Source: Planctomycetota bacterium (GTDB taxonomy: Bacteria > Planctomycetota > UBA1135 > UBA2386). From it: DNA of 64,000 bases. The translations under genes were made by a program, and so were the position numbers. The DNA is taken from contig JAEUHR010000003.1 in NCBI GenBank assembly GCA_016794425.1, forward strand, positions 62,001 through 126,000, read 5' to 3'. Under the pieces are notes generated by a model. The model worked only from the letters and a program-made list of their open reading frames with translations. It was not told where the DNA came from and ran no database searches. Below, in pieces: positions 43,194 through 50,908 of the stretch; the first letter of the stretch is position 1; each line of letters starts with the position of its first letter.

Positions 43194-46100
43194 TCAGAGG
43201 GGCTGCGCCACCTCACGGAATCGGCACATCCCGTTCGCCCAGCGCATCTGCTCGGGCGTACGCACTTCGGGTTCGAACAGGGCGGGGCTGGCGACCATCA
43301 CGAACGCGCACCGCGCGCGGCTCGTGGCGACGTTGAGCCGGTGAGGGTCGTAGAGGAAGCCGAGGCCGCGCGGCGCGTCCTGTGGCGAGGAGCTCGTGCA
43401 CGAGTAGACGACGATGGGCGCTTCCTGGCCCTGGAACTTGTCGACGGTGCCGATGTGCGTGACCCCGAGCGGGGTGAGGGCCCGTCGCAGGGCGCCGACC
43501 TGCGCATTGTAGGGCGCGATGACGAGCACGTCGTCGGGTCGCAGCGACGCGGTGAGGCCGGCTCGATTGGTCCATGTCGCTCCGGATCCGAGGATGCGGC
43601 GCAGGAGCCCCTCGATCGCCCCGACCTCCTCAGGGGACGAAGCCTGGTTGGCTTCGTGTGCACACTCGAGCAGGAAGTGCCCTGCCCCGTCGATGACCCC
43701 TGTCCCGCCAATCCGCTGGAGTTCGTTTCCCGAACGCGGCGTGAGACGACCGTCGTAGTAGAGCTCCGACGTGAATGCGCAGAGCGATGGATGCAGGCGC
43801 CAGGTCTCCGAAAGGAACAGGCCCTGGTCGTCGCGTAGCGTGTGCCGGTCGACACCGATCACGTGCGTCAGCGCGGCGACGTCCGCGCCGTCCGGGTGCG
43901 CACCCTGCTGGGGTTGTTCGAGTTGCTGTGGATCGCCGAGCAGCACCAGGTTCTTCGCGCACCGAGCGATCGCCAGCAGTTGTGCGAGCGACATCTGGCC
44001 TGCTTCGTCGACGAACAGGTAGTCGAGGCGTGCTTCGGCGTCTGGGAGCGCCCAGAGCCATGCGGTGCCGCCGACGACGCAGCCAGGGCCGATTGCGTCC
44101 AGGGCCTCCTGGTTGTCGGTCGTGTACTCGATGCCGTCCCCATCCTCGTCGTCATCCTTGTGGACGAGCCGCAGGGTTCGGCCCGATTCCCGTGCGCCCT
44201 CCTGCGCGGACCGCAAGAGGTTGTCGATGACCTTGTGGCTGACGGCGGTGATGCCCACGCGCTGCGTCGCGGCGAGCGCGGCGATCGTCCTGCCCCCGGT
44301 GTAGGACTTGCCCGTCCCCGGCGGGCCTTGAACGGGCAGCACAGCGCCGCCGAGGCCGCGGCACACGCGGAGGGCGGCAGCCAGGAAGCCTTCGTCGGCG
44401 CGCCGCAGCCCGGCTCCGGCTGCGCCGCCCTCGGGACGCGGGGGGCGGCGCAGCAGCATGTCGGCCGCCCGCGCGTAGGGCCCCTCGGTCGGCAACCCGC
44501 GGTCGCGCACGTGCTCGGCAAACGCGAGCAGTGCGTCCTCCAACGGAGTGTTCGCGACAACCTGCTCGCGGAACACGGCGGTCGGTCGCAGGTCGGACGC
44601 GTCCTGCCGGTGCTTGATGACGACTCGGCGTGCATCGTGGTCGATGGCCACTACGGTGCCGAGTTCGGTGCCGATGCCCTCGTCCTTCGGATCCTCGTCG
44701 CGCAGGACGTAGACCTTCTTGCCCACATCCAGTGCCACCTCCTGCGGTGGAAACTCGTAGGCGCACCGGACGGTCCTCTCCTTGCCTTGCTTCGGTTCGA
44801 TCCCTGCGAAGCGCAGTTCGGCGATCACCTCCCGTTCGTCGAGTCGTTCGTCGGCCGGCAGCTCGCGCAGGCGAAAGTGCTCCCACCAGGCGCTTTTCGC
44901 TTCGCGCCGGAAGTAGCCGACCAGATCGGCGAGCAGGGCTCGCGCTCGTTGCTCGTCGTTGCGGGCCTCGGCCTGCGGCATGTCGCGCAGCAGCGCTTCG
45001 CGCAGGGCGTTCACGCGCGCCTCCCGCTCGCGGACCGTCTCGTTGGCGTCACCCGCACGAAGGGTCGGGCGTGGAATCTCGAGGCCGCTCGCAATCGCCG
45101 CGGCCCGTTGCCGCTCGATCCAGTCGCGCAGGGCGACCGTGGCAAGGCAGTCGTCCTGGTTGTAGGCGGCAACCTTGGCTTTCAGTTTCTCCGTGATGGC
45201 GCCCGTCCTGAGCTCGAGGGAGAGCTCGAGGTCGCGTCGTGCCTCACCGGCCGTGCGCAGGTCGAGTTGTCGCTCGAAGCCGATCACCTTCTCGAGGTCC
45301 TTGAGGCCGTAGCTCTCCACGCCGATCCGCAGCGACTCCTTAACGACGCGGTGCAGGTCGAGGAACCGTTCGCCGCGCAGCAGCACGTCGAGCACGTCGC
45401 TGTGCGTGTCGTGCCGGCTGCAGAGCCGTCGCAGCGCGGCGACTTCGTAGGCGCCGTAGTGGTAGACGTGCAGTTCGGGATGCTCGGCGAGGCGCTTCCG
45501 AACGAAGTTGAGGAAGGTGACGAGTGCCCGCTTCTCGCCTTCGCGGTCGAGAGACCAGAGTTGCGTGTAGCGGAAGGCGTTGCCGTCGAAGATGCCGTAG
45601 CCCGTCAAGTACTCGAGGCCGCCGAAGCCAACGAACGGGTCACCTTCGAAGTCGAGGAACACGTCGCCGTCTGACGGAGCCGGCAGGCGGCACAGGCCGC
45701 GGCCGGGTTCGACCGGCAGTCGATCGACGGGGATGGTGCTGGTCGTGCGGGCCTGCAGCTGCAGCTGCGCCTGGTGTGCGAGTCGTTCGTACGATTCGCG
45801 GCGGCCGCGTTCCGGTTCGGCCGGCAACCTGCCAGCCTGCGCGAAAGCCGCGAGTGTGGGGAGGTTCTGACGTTGCAGCTCCCGGACCTGGGTGCGCGAG
45901 CTGCCTGCGATCAGCGACGGGTGGTCGTCGGTGCGGCGGCGCTTGTCGCAGTGCTGCCAGTAGGCGCAGACGTCGCAGTGGAGAACCGGCTCGGGGTAGG
46001 TCGCTGGTGGTGGCGTAGTGACGGTGGCACCCCGCAGGTGGTCGCGGATCACCCGGAAGTACGCGGCGTGGTCGGCGGTGCGGTAGGTTTCCTCAGCGCT

Positions 46101-46598
46101 CGGGGTCACGACGCGGAACTGCGCCGGCACGGTGCCCTGCATGCTGCCGAGGACTTCGCAGTAGGTCAGGAGCTGCAGCAAGGCGCCCGCCTTCGTCTCG
46201 GCGGCGAGCTTCGTGTCCACGGGCTCGTAGCTGTGGGGGCCGAGCGCCGACGGGGTATCGACACGGATCAGGACGTCGACGATGCCGAAGAATGCGCCGT
46301 CGCCGAGCGGAGCCTGCACGATCACGTCGGCGCCGGTGCGCATCGCGGCGAGCGCCGCGGCCGGCTCGCGTGCGTCGGTCAGGTCAACGAGCTGCCGGCC
46401 GGCGGCGCGCAGGCGGGCGACGTAGGCACGCTCGTGTTCCTGGCCGCGCTGGATCATCCCCTCCAGCCGTGCGTCGGGGGCGAAGGCGACGTGGAGTTCC
46501 CCGGCGCGGCGCTGCCGTTCGAGCTGGGTACGATGTTGGCAAGCGAGGTGGTGGGCGACGTCTGTCGGGGTGATCCGCCGCGGTTCAGGTGTACTCAT
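43194..46598 (-). CDS. TM0106-type RecB-like nuclease with Fe-S cluster, exonuclease-like domain and SF1 helicase
   Basis: 1134 residues. N-terminal RecB/Cas4-like nuclease: Cys20 plus Cys208, Cys211, Cys217 (CDVCAYWQHCDK) make a typical Fe-S site, with active residues around GIVDVLIR and EPVDTKLA. Residues ~315-510 resemble an RNase H/DEDD exonuclease (FLDFEGDP, VYHYGAYEVAALRRL, YNQDDCLATVALRDW). From ~740 an SF1 helicase follows with all motifs intact: QGPPGTGKSYT (I), LFVDEAGQ (II), LLGDPQQLEQ (III), TVDKFQGQEAPIVVYS (V), LNVATSRARCAFV (VI). It starts as ATGA over the stop of the JAB-E1 gene, so it is translationally coupled to a ubiquitin-like system. It probably degrades DNA as the effector of that system. 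Confidence 0.9.
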   Translation of the reverse strand: MSTPEPRRITPTDVAHHLACQHRTQLERQRRAGELHVAFAPDARLEGMIQRGQEHERAYVARLRAAGRQLVDLTDAREPAAALAAMRTGADVIVQAPLGDGAFFGIVDVLIRVDTPSALGPHSYEPVDTKLAAETKAGALLQLLTYCEVLGSMQGTVPAQFRVVTPSAEETYRTADHAAYFRVIRDHLRGATVTTPPPATYPEPVLHCDVCAYWQHCDKRRRTDDHPSLIAGSSRTQVRELQRQNLPTLAAFAQAGRLPAEPERGRRESYERLAHQAQLQLQARTTSTIPVDRLPVEPGRGLCRLPAPSDGDVFLDFEGDPFVGFGGLEYLTGYGIFDGNAFRYTQLWSLDREGEKRALVTFLNFVRKRLAEHPELHVYHYGAYEVAALRRLCSRHDTHSDVLDVLLRGERFLDLHRVVKESLRIGVESYGLKDLEKVIGFERQLDLRTAGEARRDLELSLELRTGAITEKLKAKVAAYNQDDCLATVALRDWIERQRAAAIASGLEIPRPTLRAGDANETVREREARVNALREALLRDMPQAEARNDEQRARALLADLVGYFRREAKSAWWEHFRLRELPADERLDEREVIAELRFAGIEPKQGKERTVRCAYEFPPQEVALDVGKKVYVLRDEDPKDEGIGTELGTVVAIDHDARRVVIKHRQDASDLRPTAVFREQVVANTPLEDALLAFAEHVRDRGLPTEGPYARAADMLLRRPPRPEGGAAGAGLRRADEGFLAAALRVCRGLGGAVLPVQGPPGTGKSYTGGRTIAALAATQRVGITAVSHKVIDNLLRSAQEGARESGRTLRLVHKDDDEDGDGIEYTTDNQEALDAIGPGCVVGGTAWLWALPDAEARLDYLFVDEAGQMSLAQLLAIARCAKNLVLLGDPQQLEQPQQGAHPDGADVAALTHVIGVDRHTLRDDQGLFLSETWRLHPSLCAFTSELYYDGRLTPRSGNELQRIGGTGVIDGAGHFLLECAHEANQASSPEEVGAIEGLLRRILGSGATWTNRAGLTASLRPDDVLVIAPYNAQVGALRRALTPLGVTHIGTVDKFQGQEAPIVVYSCTSSSPQDAPRGLGFLYDPHRLNVATSRARCAFVMVASPALFEPEVRTPEQMRWANGMCRFREVAQPL

Positions 46599-47992
46599 CG
46601 AACTGGTCCCCTCAGACTGGAGAGCGAGGCGGTGGCGGAGCCCTGGGAATCCGGCTTCAGCAGGAGCGGTCTTCGACGTGCTGCTTCAGGGTCACATGTG
46701 GCGCATCCAGGGCGGCGTTGCAGGCTGTTGCGGTGCACCTCTCCGCGTGCGAAGTCGAAGGCCAGTCGGTTGGGTGGCGAATCGCCGCCCGCGAACGATG
46801 TGACCAGCCGAAGCAACTCGACCATCGCAGCACCCGCGACCATGGTGTTGAAGGCCATGACGCTGGGTTGCGGCTCGTCGGCGCCCGAGAGGTAGCCCTG
46901 CCTCGCCGATTCGGCACGCTCCTCTGCGGTCATCGCTTCTTCCCGCAGGCGAACGGGGCTGATGTGGTCCCAGCACAGAAGGCAGGGACGATCCGGTCCC
47001 ACCACTACGATACGCCCACCGCTTCCTTCAACGGCTCCGTGCGAGTCGATGCGAAACCCAACCCCTATGTCGATGACCGGGATGTTGGCTTCGTAGGCGA
47101 GCTCGTTCAGCAGCGCGCGAGGTGTGTGGCGATCGACGCAGGCGAAGATGACGTCGCACTGCCGCAGCAGGTGAAGATCCTCTGCGCGATCCAGGAAGCG
47201 CGGCTGCGTGATGACGCGGGTCGGACAACCGGCTGCGGCAAGGTAGCGTTCGGCGACGGCAACCTTGGTGGTGTGCCCCGCGTCGGCGGTGGTCGACCCG
47301 AGAACTCGGGAGAGATTCGATGGCTCGACGACATCGCCGTCCATCAAGACCGCGGTGCCGACACCGTGGTGCCCGACCTGTGCGGAGATCAGCGATCCAA
47401 CGCCGCCGAGTCCGACGATGCCGACGCACAGATCCCTGAGAACCACTTGTCCACCCTCTCCGAGGGCAAGCCGCTGTCTCGCGAAGCGCTCGTCAGGACC
47501 GGCCTTCGTTTTCCGGTGGCGCCGCAAGGTCTTCCCGACGACATCCAGAGTGACTGGCGACGGTGCCCCGCTGACGTCGAACGCGCGCGCCATGGCTTCG
47601 CCGGTCTGGGCGATCACGATGGAGCCGTGCGGGAGGCCTGGGACCTGGCCGTGGAATGCAGGCATCAGGCGCCGATCTCCCTCGTCATCGGCCCAGGAGA
47701 ACCACGGCGCGTTCGAGTTCGGGTGCGTGTGCAGAGTGAAGATGGCGAGGTGCTCGTCGCGCGCCCGCTGGGTCATGCGCGACAGGGTTGCGGGCTCGAT
47801 GCGAAGGCGGTCGCCCTCACGGATTGCGTAGCCCTCGTCCGGCACGATCTGGATTTCCTCTACCACCAGCAGGGGTTCCTCTCCGGCGTCGAGGAGGCGG
47901 CAAAGGGCGATGCCCGCCGTCTCGACATCCGTCCTGGCGAGCATGCCTTCGGTGAAGGTGCGCCACGAGCTCTCGCGGATCTTGATCTTCAT
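46595..47992 (-). CDS. JAB metalloprotease fused to E1-like adenylyltransferase (ubiquitin-like system)
   Basis: 465 residues. The JAB/JAMM part has Glu24 and His88-x-His90 followed by Ser99 and Asp102 (HTHPNSNAPWFSWAD), the zinc site for removing ubiquitin-like proteins; one extra residue separates His90 from Ser99 compared with AMSH. The ThiF/E1 part has GLGGVGS (194-200), DGD (218-220) and SNLSR, with the ATP-Mg site, and two CxxC zinc knuckles at 337/340 and 430/433. The C-terminal stretch PSVMAFNTMVAGAAMVELLR is the family helix. A Cys at residue 285 (FACVDRH) may be a thioester site. It lies nine bases after the Ubl-E2 gene and overlaps the nuclease/helicase. Together they form a complete bacterial conjugation cassette. 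Confidence 0.9.
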   Translation of the reverse strand: MKIKIRESSWRTFTEGMLARTDVETAGIALCRLLDAGEEPLLVVEEIQIVPDEGYAIREGDRLRIEPATLSRMTQRARDEHLAIFTLHTHPNSNAPWFSWADDEGDRRLMPAFHGQVPGLPHGSIVIAQTGEAMARAFDVSGAPSPVTLDVVGKTLRRHRKTKAGPDERFARQRLALGEGGQVVLRDLCVGIVGLGGVGSLISAQVGHHGVGTAVLMDGDVVEPSNLSRVLGSTTADAGHTTKVAVAERYLAAAGCPTRVITQPRFLDRAEDLHLLRQCDVIFACVDRHTPRALLNELAYEANIPVIDIGVGFRIDSHGAVEGSGGRIVVVGPDRPCLLCWDHISPVRLREEAMTAEERAESARQGYLSGADEPQPSVMAFNTMVAGAAMVELLRLVTSFAGGDSPPNRLAFDFARGEVHRNSLQRRPGCATCDPEAARRRPLLLKPDSQGSATASLSSLRGPVR

Positions 47993-48001
47993 GGCGTGCT
48001 C

Positions 48002-48607
48002 CTAGTCCTTGCGTTCGAAGCGGGCCCGGACGCATGCGACGAAGTCCCGGAAGGTGCTGAGCCCCGGCTTCCAGGCATTCGGCGCGAGATGCCATGAGAA
48101 CTGCTGCCAGGCCGCGCCGAGGATCGTGGCCATCGACGTGCCGCGCGGTTCGGTGCCGTTGGCGACTCGCACGATCGGCGTCACGAAGAACATGTCTGGC
48201 GCCGCCTGGGGGAACAGCGGCGGCAGCTTGATCAGCACCTTGACGATGCGCGGGGTGTAGGCGGCCGGGATCGCGAAGGCTGGATGGATGGCGAAGGTCC
48301 AGCCATCGGGTTGCCTGACGAAGTCGAATCCCGCGGTGTCGATCGCCTCCGGGGCGGGGCATGCCTCGCTGCCATAGTCGGCCGGCGGCTGCGTGTAGAA
48401 GTGGTCCCCGTTGCGCAGCTTGATCTCGTCTTCGTTGCGGATGAGGGGGTCATCGCCCGGGCGGCGGAGGAACAGGACGTCCGTCGACTGGGCCCCTGCC
48501 AGCTGCTTGAGGGACTGTCCGGTCTGGACGGGGTTGTCCAGCTCGAACCGGAGCTGGTTCGTCCCGACGGTGATGAAGATGACGACCTTGTTGTGATCTG
48601 CGTTCAT
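48002..48607 (-). CDS. Ubiquitin-like domain fused to E2/UBC-like domain
   Basis: 201 residues from ATG at 48607, GAGG six bases before it. Residues ~6-76 form a beta-grasp ubiquitin-like (multiubiquitin) domain: IFITVGTNQLRFELDNPV, then LAGAQSTDVLFLRRPGDDP, EIKLRNGDHFYTQPP. Residues ~88-200 form an E2-like fold: RIVKVLIKLPPLFPQAAPDMFFVTP, WQQFSWHLAPNAWKPG and TFRDFVACVRARF. Cysteines are only at 83 and 192; none lies before the W-x-PG element where the canonical E2 thioester Cys sits. Such fusions (Bil-like or '6E' ubiquitin systems) attach the Ubl to targets using the linked E1, and a JAB protease removes it. It precedes the JAB-E1 gene by nine bases. Confidence 0.85.
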   Translation of the reverse strand: MNADHNKVVIFITVGTNQLRFELDNPVQTGQSLKQLAGAQSTDVLFLRRPGDDPLIRNEDEIKLRNGDHFYTQPPADYGSEACPAPEAIDTAGFDFVRQPDGWTFAIHPAFAIPAAYTPRIVKVLIKLPPLFPQAAPDMFFVTPIVRVANGTEPRGTSMATILGAAWQQFSWHLAPNAWKPGLSTFRDFVACVRARFERKD

Positions 48608-48735
48608 GAAGCACCTCGTGAGTTGGGCGGCGAGACCACCTCGTCGCACGCGGTCCAGGGTGCCCAGGCGCGGCGCGTTGCACCGTCGCGCTGTCGTAGC
48701 GCCGATCGCGGCCTGAACGGCACGACGCGCTACGG

Positions 48736-50778
48736 TCACGCTACGCACGACGAGATGGCAATGCCGAGCATGCCGGTCTCCTGCCGGAACAGGCTCTTGA
48801 CGGTGTCCGCGGGAACGCCGGCCTTCTCGAGCTTGGCCTTCAGGCGCCCCTTGGCCTGGCGCGTGGTGGCATCGTCTCCTCGGCCCTGCGACAAGTTGCG
48901 GTCGAGGTTCTTGGTAGCGATGGGGTTGGGTGCGGCCTCCGCAAGAGCAAGTAGCAGCCGGAATGCCTGCTCTTCGGGGTCGAAGTCGATTGGTATGCCG
49001 TCAAGCTCGACGGTGCCCCTCGTCTTCTCGATCAGCAGTCGGGTGCCTGCCGGGGCCCGATCGCGCACGGGCAGAGTGCTGGTTGTCCCGGTCGCGCTGG
49101 CGATCTTGGTTCTGATCTCCCGGGCATCGGACCAGTCGGTGATCTGGGCGACGATAACCCCGAGGTCGGTCATGCGGCCCGCAGGGACGAGGACCACCTT
49201 TCGAATGCCGGGGGAGACTCGGTCGAGGGCGATGGTCAGCATCGTCGCAGCCGCCTTGGCGGGCTCTCGAAGCACGAGGAATACGCGAATGGGGGCGCCG
49301 AACAGCCGGGTCTCGCCGAGGTCGACAACGCGGCCGTCGTCGATGGCGCCGGTCCCGCCGTTCGCGGCGACCGAGTCTGCGACCATCCTGGCGAACGACG
49401 CCGGATCGAGTTCGAGGCCGTCCAAGTCGGATGATGTGAGGGCGCGCGCCGAGCCGTCTTCGGTGGCCGGGACTCCGTAGTAGATCTGCTCTTCAATCGG
49501 CACCGCGAGCAGGCGACCAGAGGATCCGCCGTCGACCACCGTCAGCGGTCGACGCGCGATCACCTGGCGATCGACCAGATCGTCGAGCGCGCGAACAAAG
49601 ACATCGCGGTACAGCTGAATCGGCCCCGGGCCAGTGGGCAGGCTCCACAGGTCTGGCCGCGCAGCCGGCGCTGCGCCGCGGAACCCCGCGGCATCCAGGT
49701 AGCGTTCAACGATCTCCGCCCTCGAGTCCTGAACGTACTGGACTCGGTTCGGTGGCCGGACTCGGACGTCTCTCGACTGGCCGTCCCGGAAGTGGAAGCG
49801 AAGGTCGACCTCGACAAGCACGGCCTCCGGGAACTGCTCGAAGTACGGCCTTGGCAGCCTGCGGGCCTCGATCTTGTCGTCGCCGACCCTGAGTTGTGAG
49901 CGCACCACCGCCACGGATGCGATCGGCAGCGTCAGAGGTGGTGTGGGGAGGCTCTGCGCCTGCTTGAGGTGGTCGAGCGTGCAGGTTGGCTTCTCCTGGA
50001 AGTGCTGCTCGTCGTCGAACATCGCCTTGCCGAAGAGCTGGGCGTAGCGCACCGCGAGTCGGGCTGGGTTGGTGACGACGCGCAGGATCTGGTTCTTGCG
50101 GTCGAAGATGAGCTGATCGCACGCCGCCGGCCGGAACTGGATGAAGCTCCGTGCGCGCGTGGTCGCGGACTCGTCGATTGTGAGTGGCTTGGCGTATCGC
50201 TTTCCTCGCCCGACGTAGATGCGTAGGAAGCCACCTTCGGCGAAGTGCTCGATCTCGACCACGCTGCCGAACTGCTGGGTGACGAAGTGCTCCGATAGCG
50301 CTTGCCTGAGCTGTTCGAGCCGGGGTTCCAGGTCGCCATCGAGTGCGGCATGGTGGCGTCCGCGGAGCTCGATGCTGGCGCGGGCTTGCCGGTGCTCAAG
50401 GTGTCGGCAGCGTGCGCAAAGGACGACGGCTCCGGCGCGCTCATCGCGTCGGTGCCTGGAGGCGACGTAGAAGTTCGCGGCCAGGTCGTGGCTGCTCAGC
50501 TTGGCGCCCCACTTCGAAGTGTCGAACGCGAGCTCGTTCGCTGCCTCCATCAGGGCTTCGCCGCCAAGTTCGTTGCCGAGTTCTTGGAGGAAGGAGGCGA
50601 ACTCGATGACCTCCTTCTTTGAGCGGAAGGCAGCATCCTCCTCAACGTCGCAGGTCTTGCCGCGGCCCGTCGCGGGGAGGCCCAGCAGAGGTGATGCGAT
50701 CTCCCAGGTGCTGTCGGGGATCGCGGCGACGGCGAGCGCCGGCAGGCTGGGTAGTGAATCCGGTTCCTGGGTCGTCAT
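48736..50778 (-). CDS. Large protein of unknown function with winged-helix-like C-terminus
   Basis: 680 residues. The N-terminal part has a helical segment (KKEVIEFASFLQELGNELGGEALMEAANEL) followed by a CARCRH-type cysteine pair; the middle is beta-rich with no known motif. The last ~85 residues (GTVELDGIPIDFDPEEQAF through RQAKGRLKAKLEKAGVPADT) look like an OmpR-type winged helix, so the protein may bind DNA or regulate the island. It stands upstream of the Ubl-E2 gene (128 bases) and is the first gene of the leftward half; its start shares the divergent control region with the rightward operon. No relation to a known defence family can be claimed. Confidence 0.65.
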   Translation of the reverse strand: MTTQEPDSLPSLPALAVAAIPDSTWEIASPLLGLPATGRGKTCDVEEDAAFRSKKEVIEFASFLQELGNELGGEALMEAANELAFDTSKWGAKLSSHDLAANFYVASRHRRDERAGAVVLCARCRHLEHRQARASIELRGRHHAALDGDLEPRLEQLRQALSEHFVTQQFGSVVEIEHFAEGGFLRIYVGRGKRYAKPLTIDESATTRARSFIQFRPAACDQLIFDRKNQILRVVTNPARLAVRYAQLFGKAMFDDEQHFQEKPTCTLDHLKQAQSLPTPPLTLPIASVAVVRSQLRVGDDKIEARRLPRPYFEQFPEAVLVEVDLRFHFRDGQSRDVRVRPPNRVQYVQDSRAEIVERYLDAAGFRGAAPAARPDLWSLPTGPGPIQLYRDVFVRALDDLVDRQVIARRPLTVVDGGSSGRLLAVPIEEQIYYGVPATEDGSARALTSSDLDGLELDPASFARMVADSVAANGGTGAIDDGRVVDLGETRLFGAPIRVFLVLREPAKAAATMLTIALDRVSPGIRKVVLVPAGRMTDLGVIVAQITDWSDAREIRTKIASATGTTSTLPVRDRAPAGTRLLIEKTRGTVELDGIPIDFDPEEQAFRLLLALAEAAPNPIATKNLDRNLSQGRGDDATTRQAKGRLKAKLEKAGVPADTVKSLFRQETGMLGIAISSCVA

Positions 50779-50874
50779 GCGGTCTTACCTTGCTGCGGAA
50801 GTTCAGAGCGACGGCGTCCCGCGTTTGGTTGAATCTGCAGTACGTGTCGCATCACAGAACGTGACGAAGAAGCC

Positions 50875-50908
50875 TTGACATTCTGCCGAGAGTCGGCATG
50901 CTTGTCAA
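50875..50908 (+). promoter_or_regulatory. Double inverted repeat and -35 box in the divergent control region
   Basis: TTGACA (50875-50880) and TGTCAA (50903-50908) form outer arms, with inner arms TGCCGA (50884-50889) and TCGGCA (50893-50898) around the spacer GAG. TTGACA is also a perfect -35 box, and CATGCT/ATGCTT about 16-17 bases on could serve as -10. A repressor bound here would cover the promoter of the rightward operon. If this is the promoter, transcription would begin near 50909 and the HsdS-like protein may start at the ATG at 50913 without a leader. Confidence 0.5.

Noticed and set aside
48608..48748. Longer start of the Ubl-E2 gene at 48748
   Set aside because: The residues between 48748 and 48607 do not look like protein, and the ATG at 48607 has GAGG at the right distance and begins just ahead of the beta-grasp domain.
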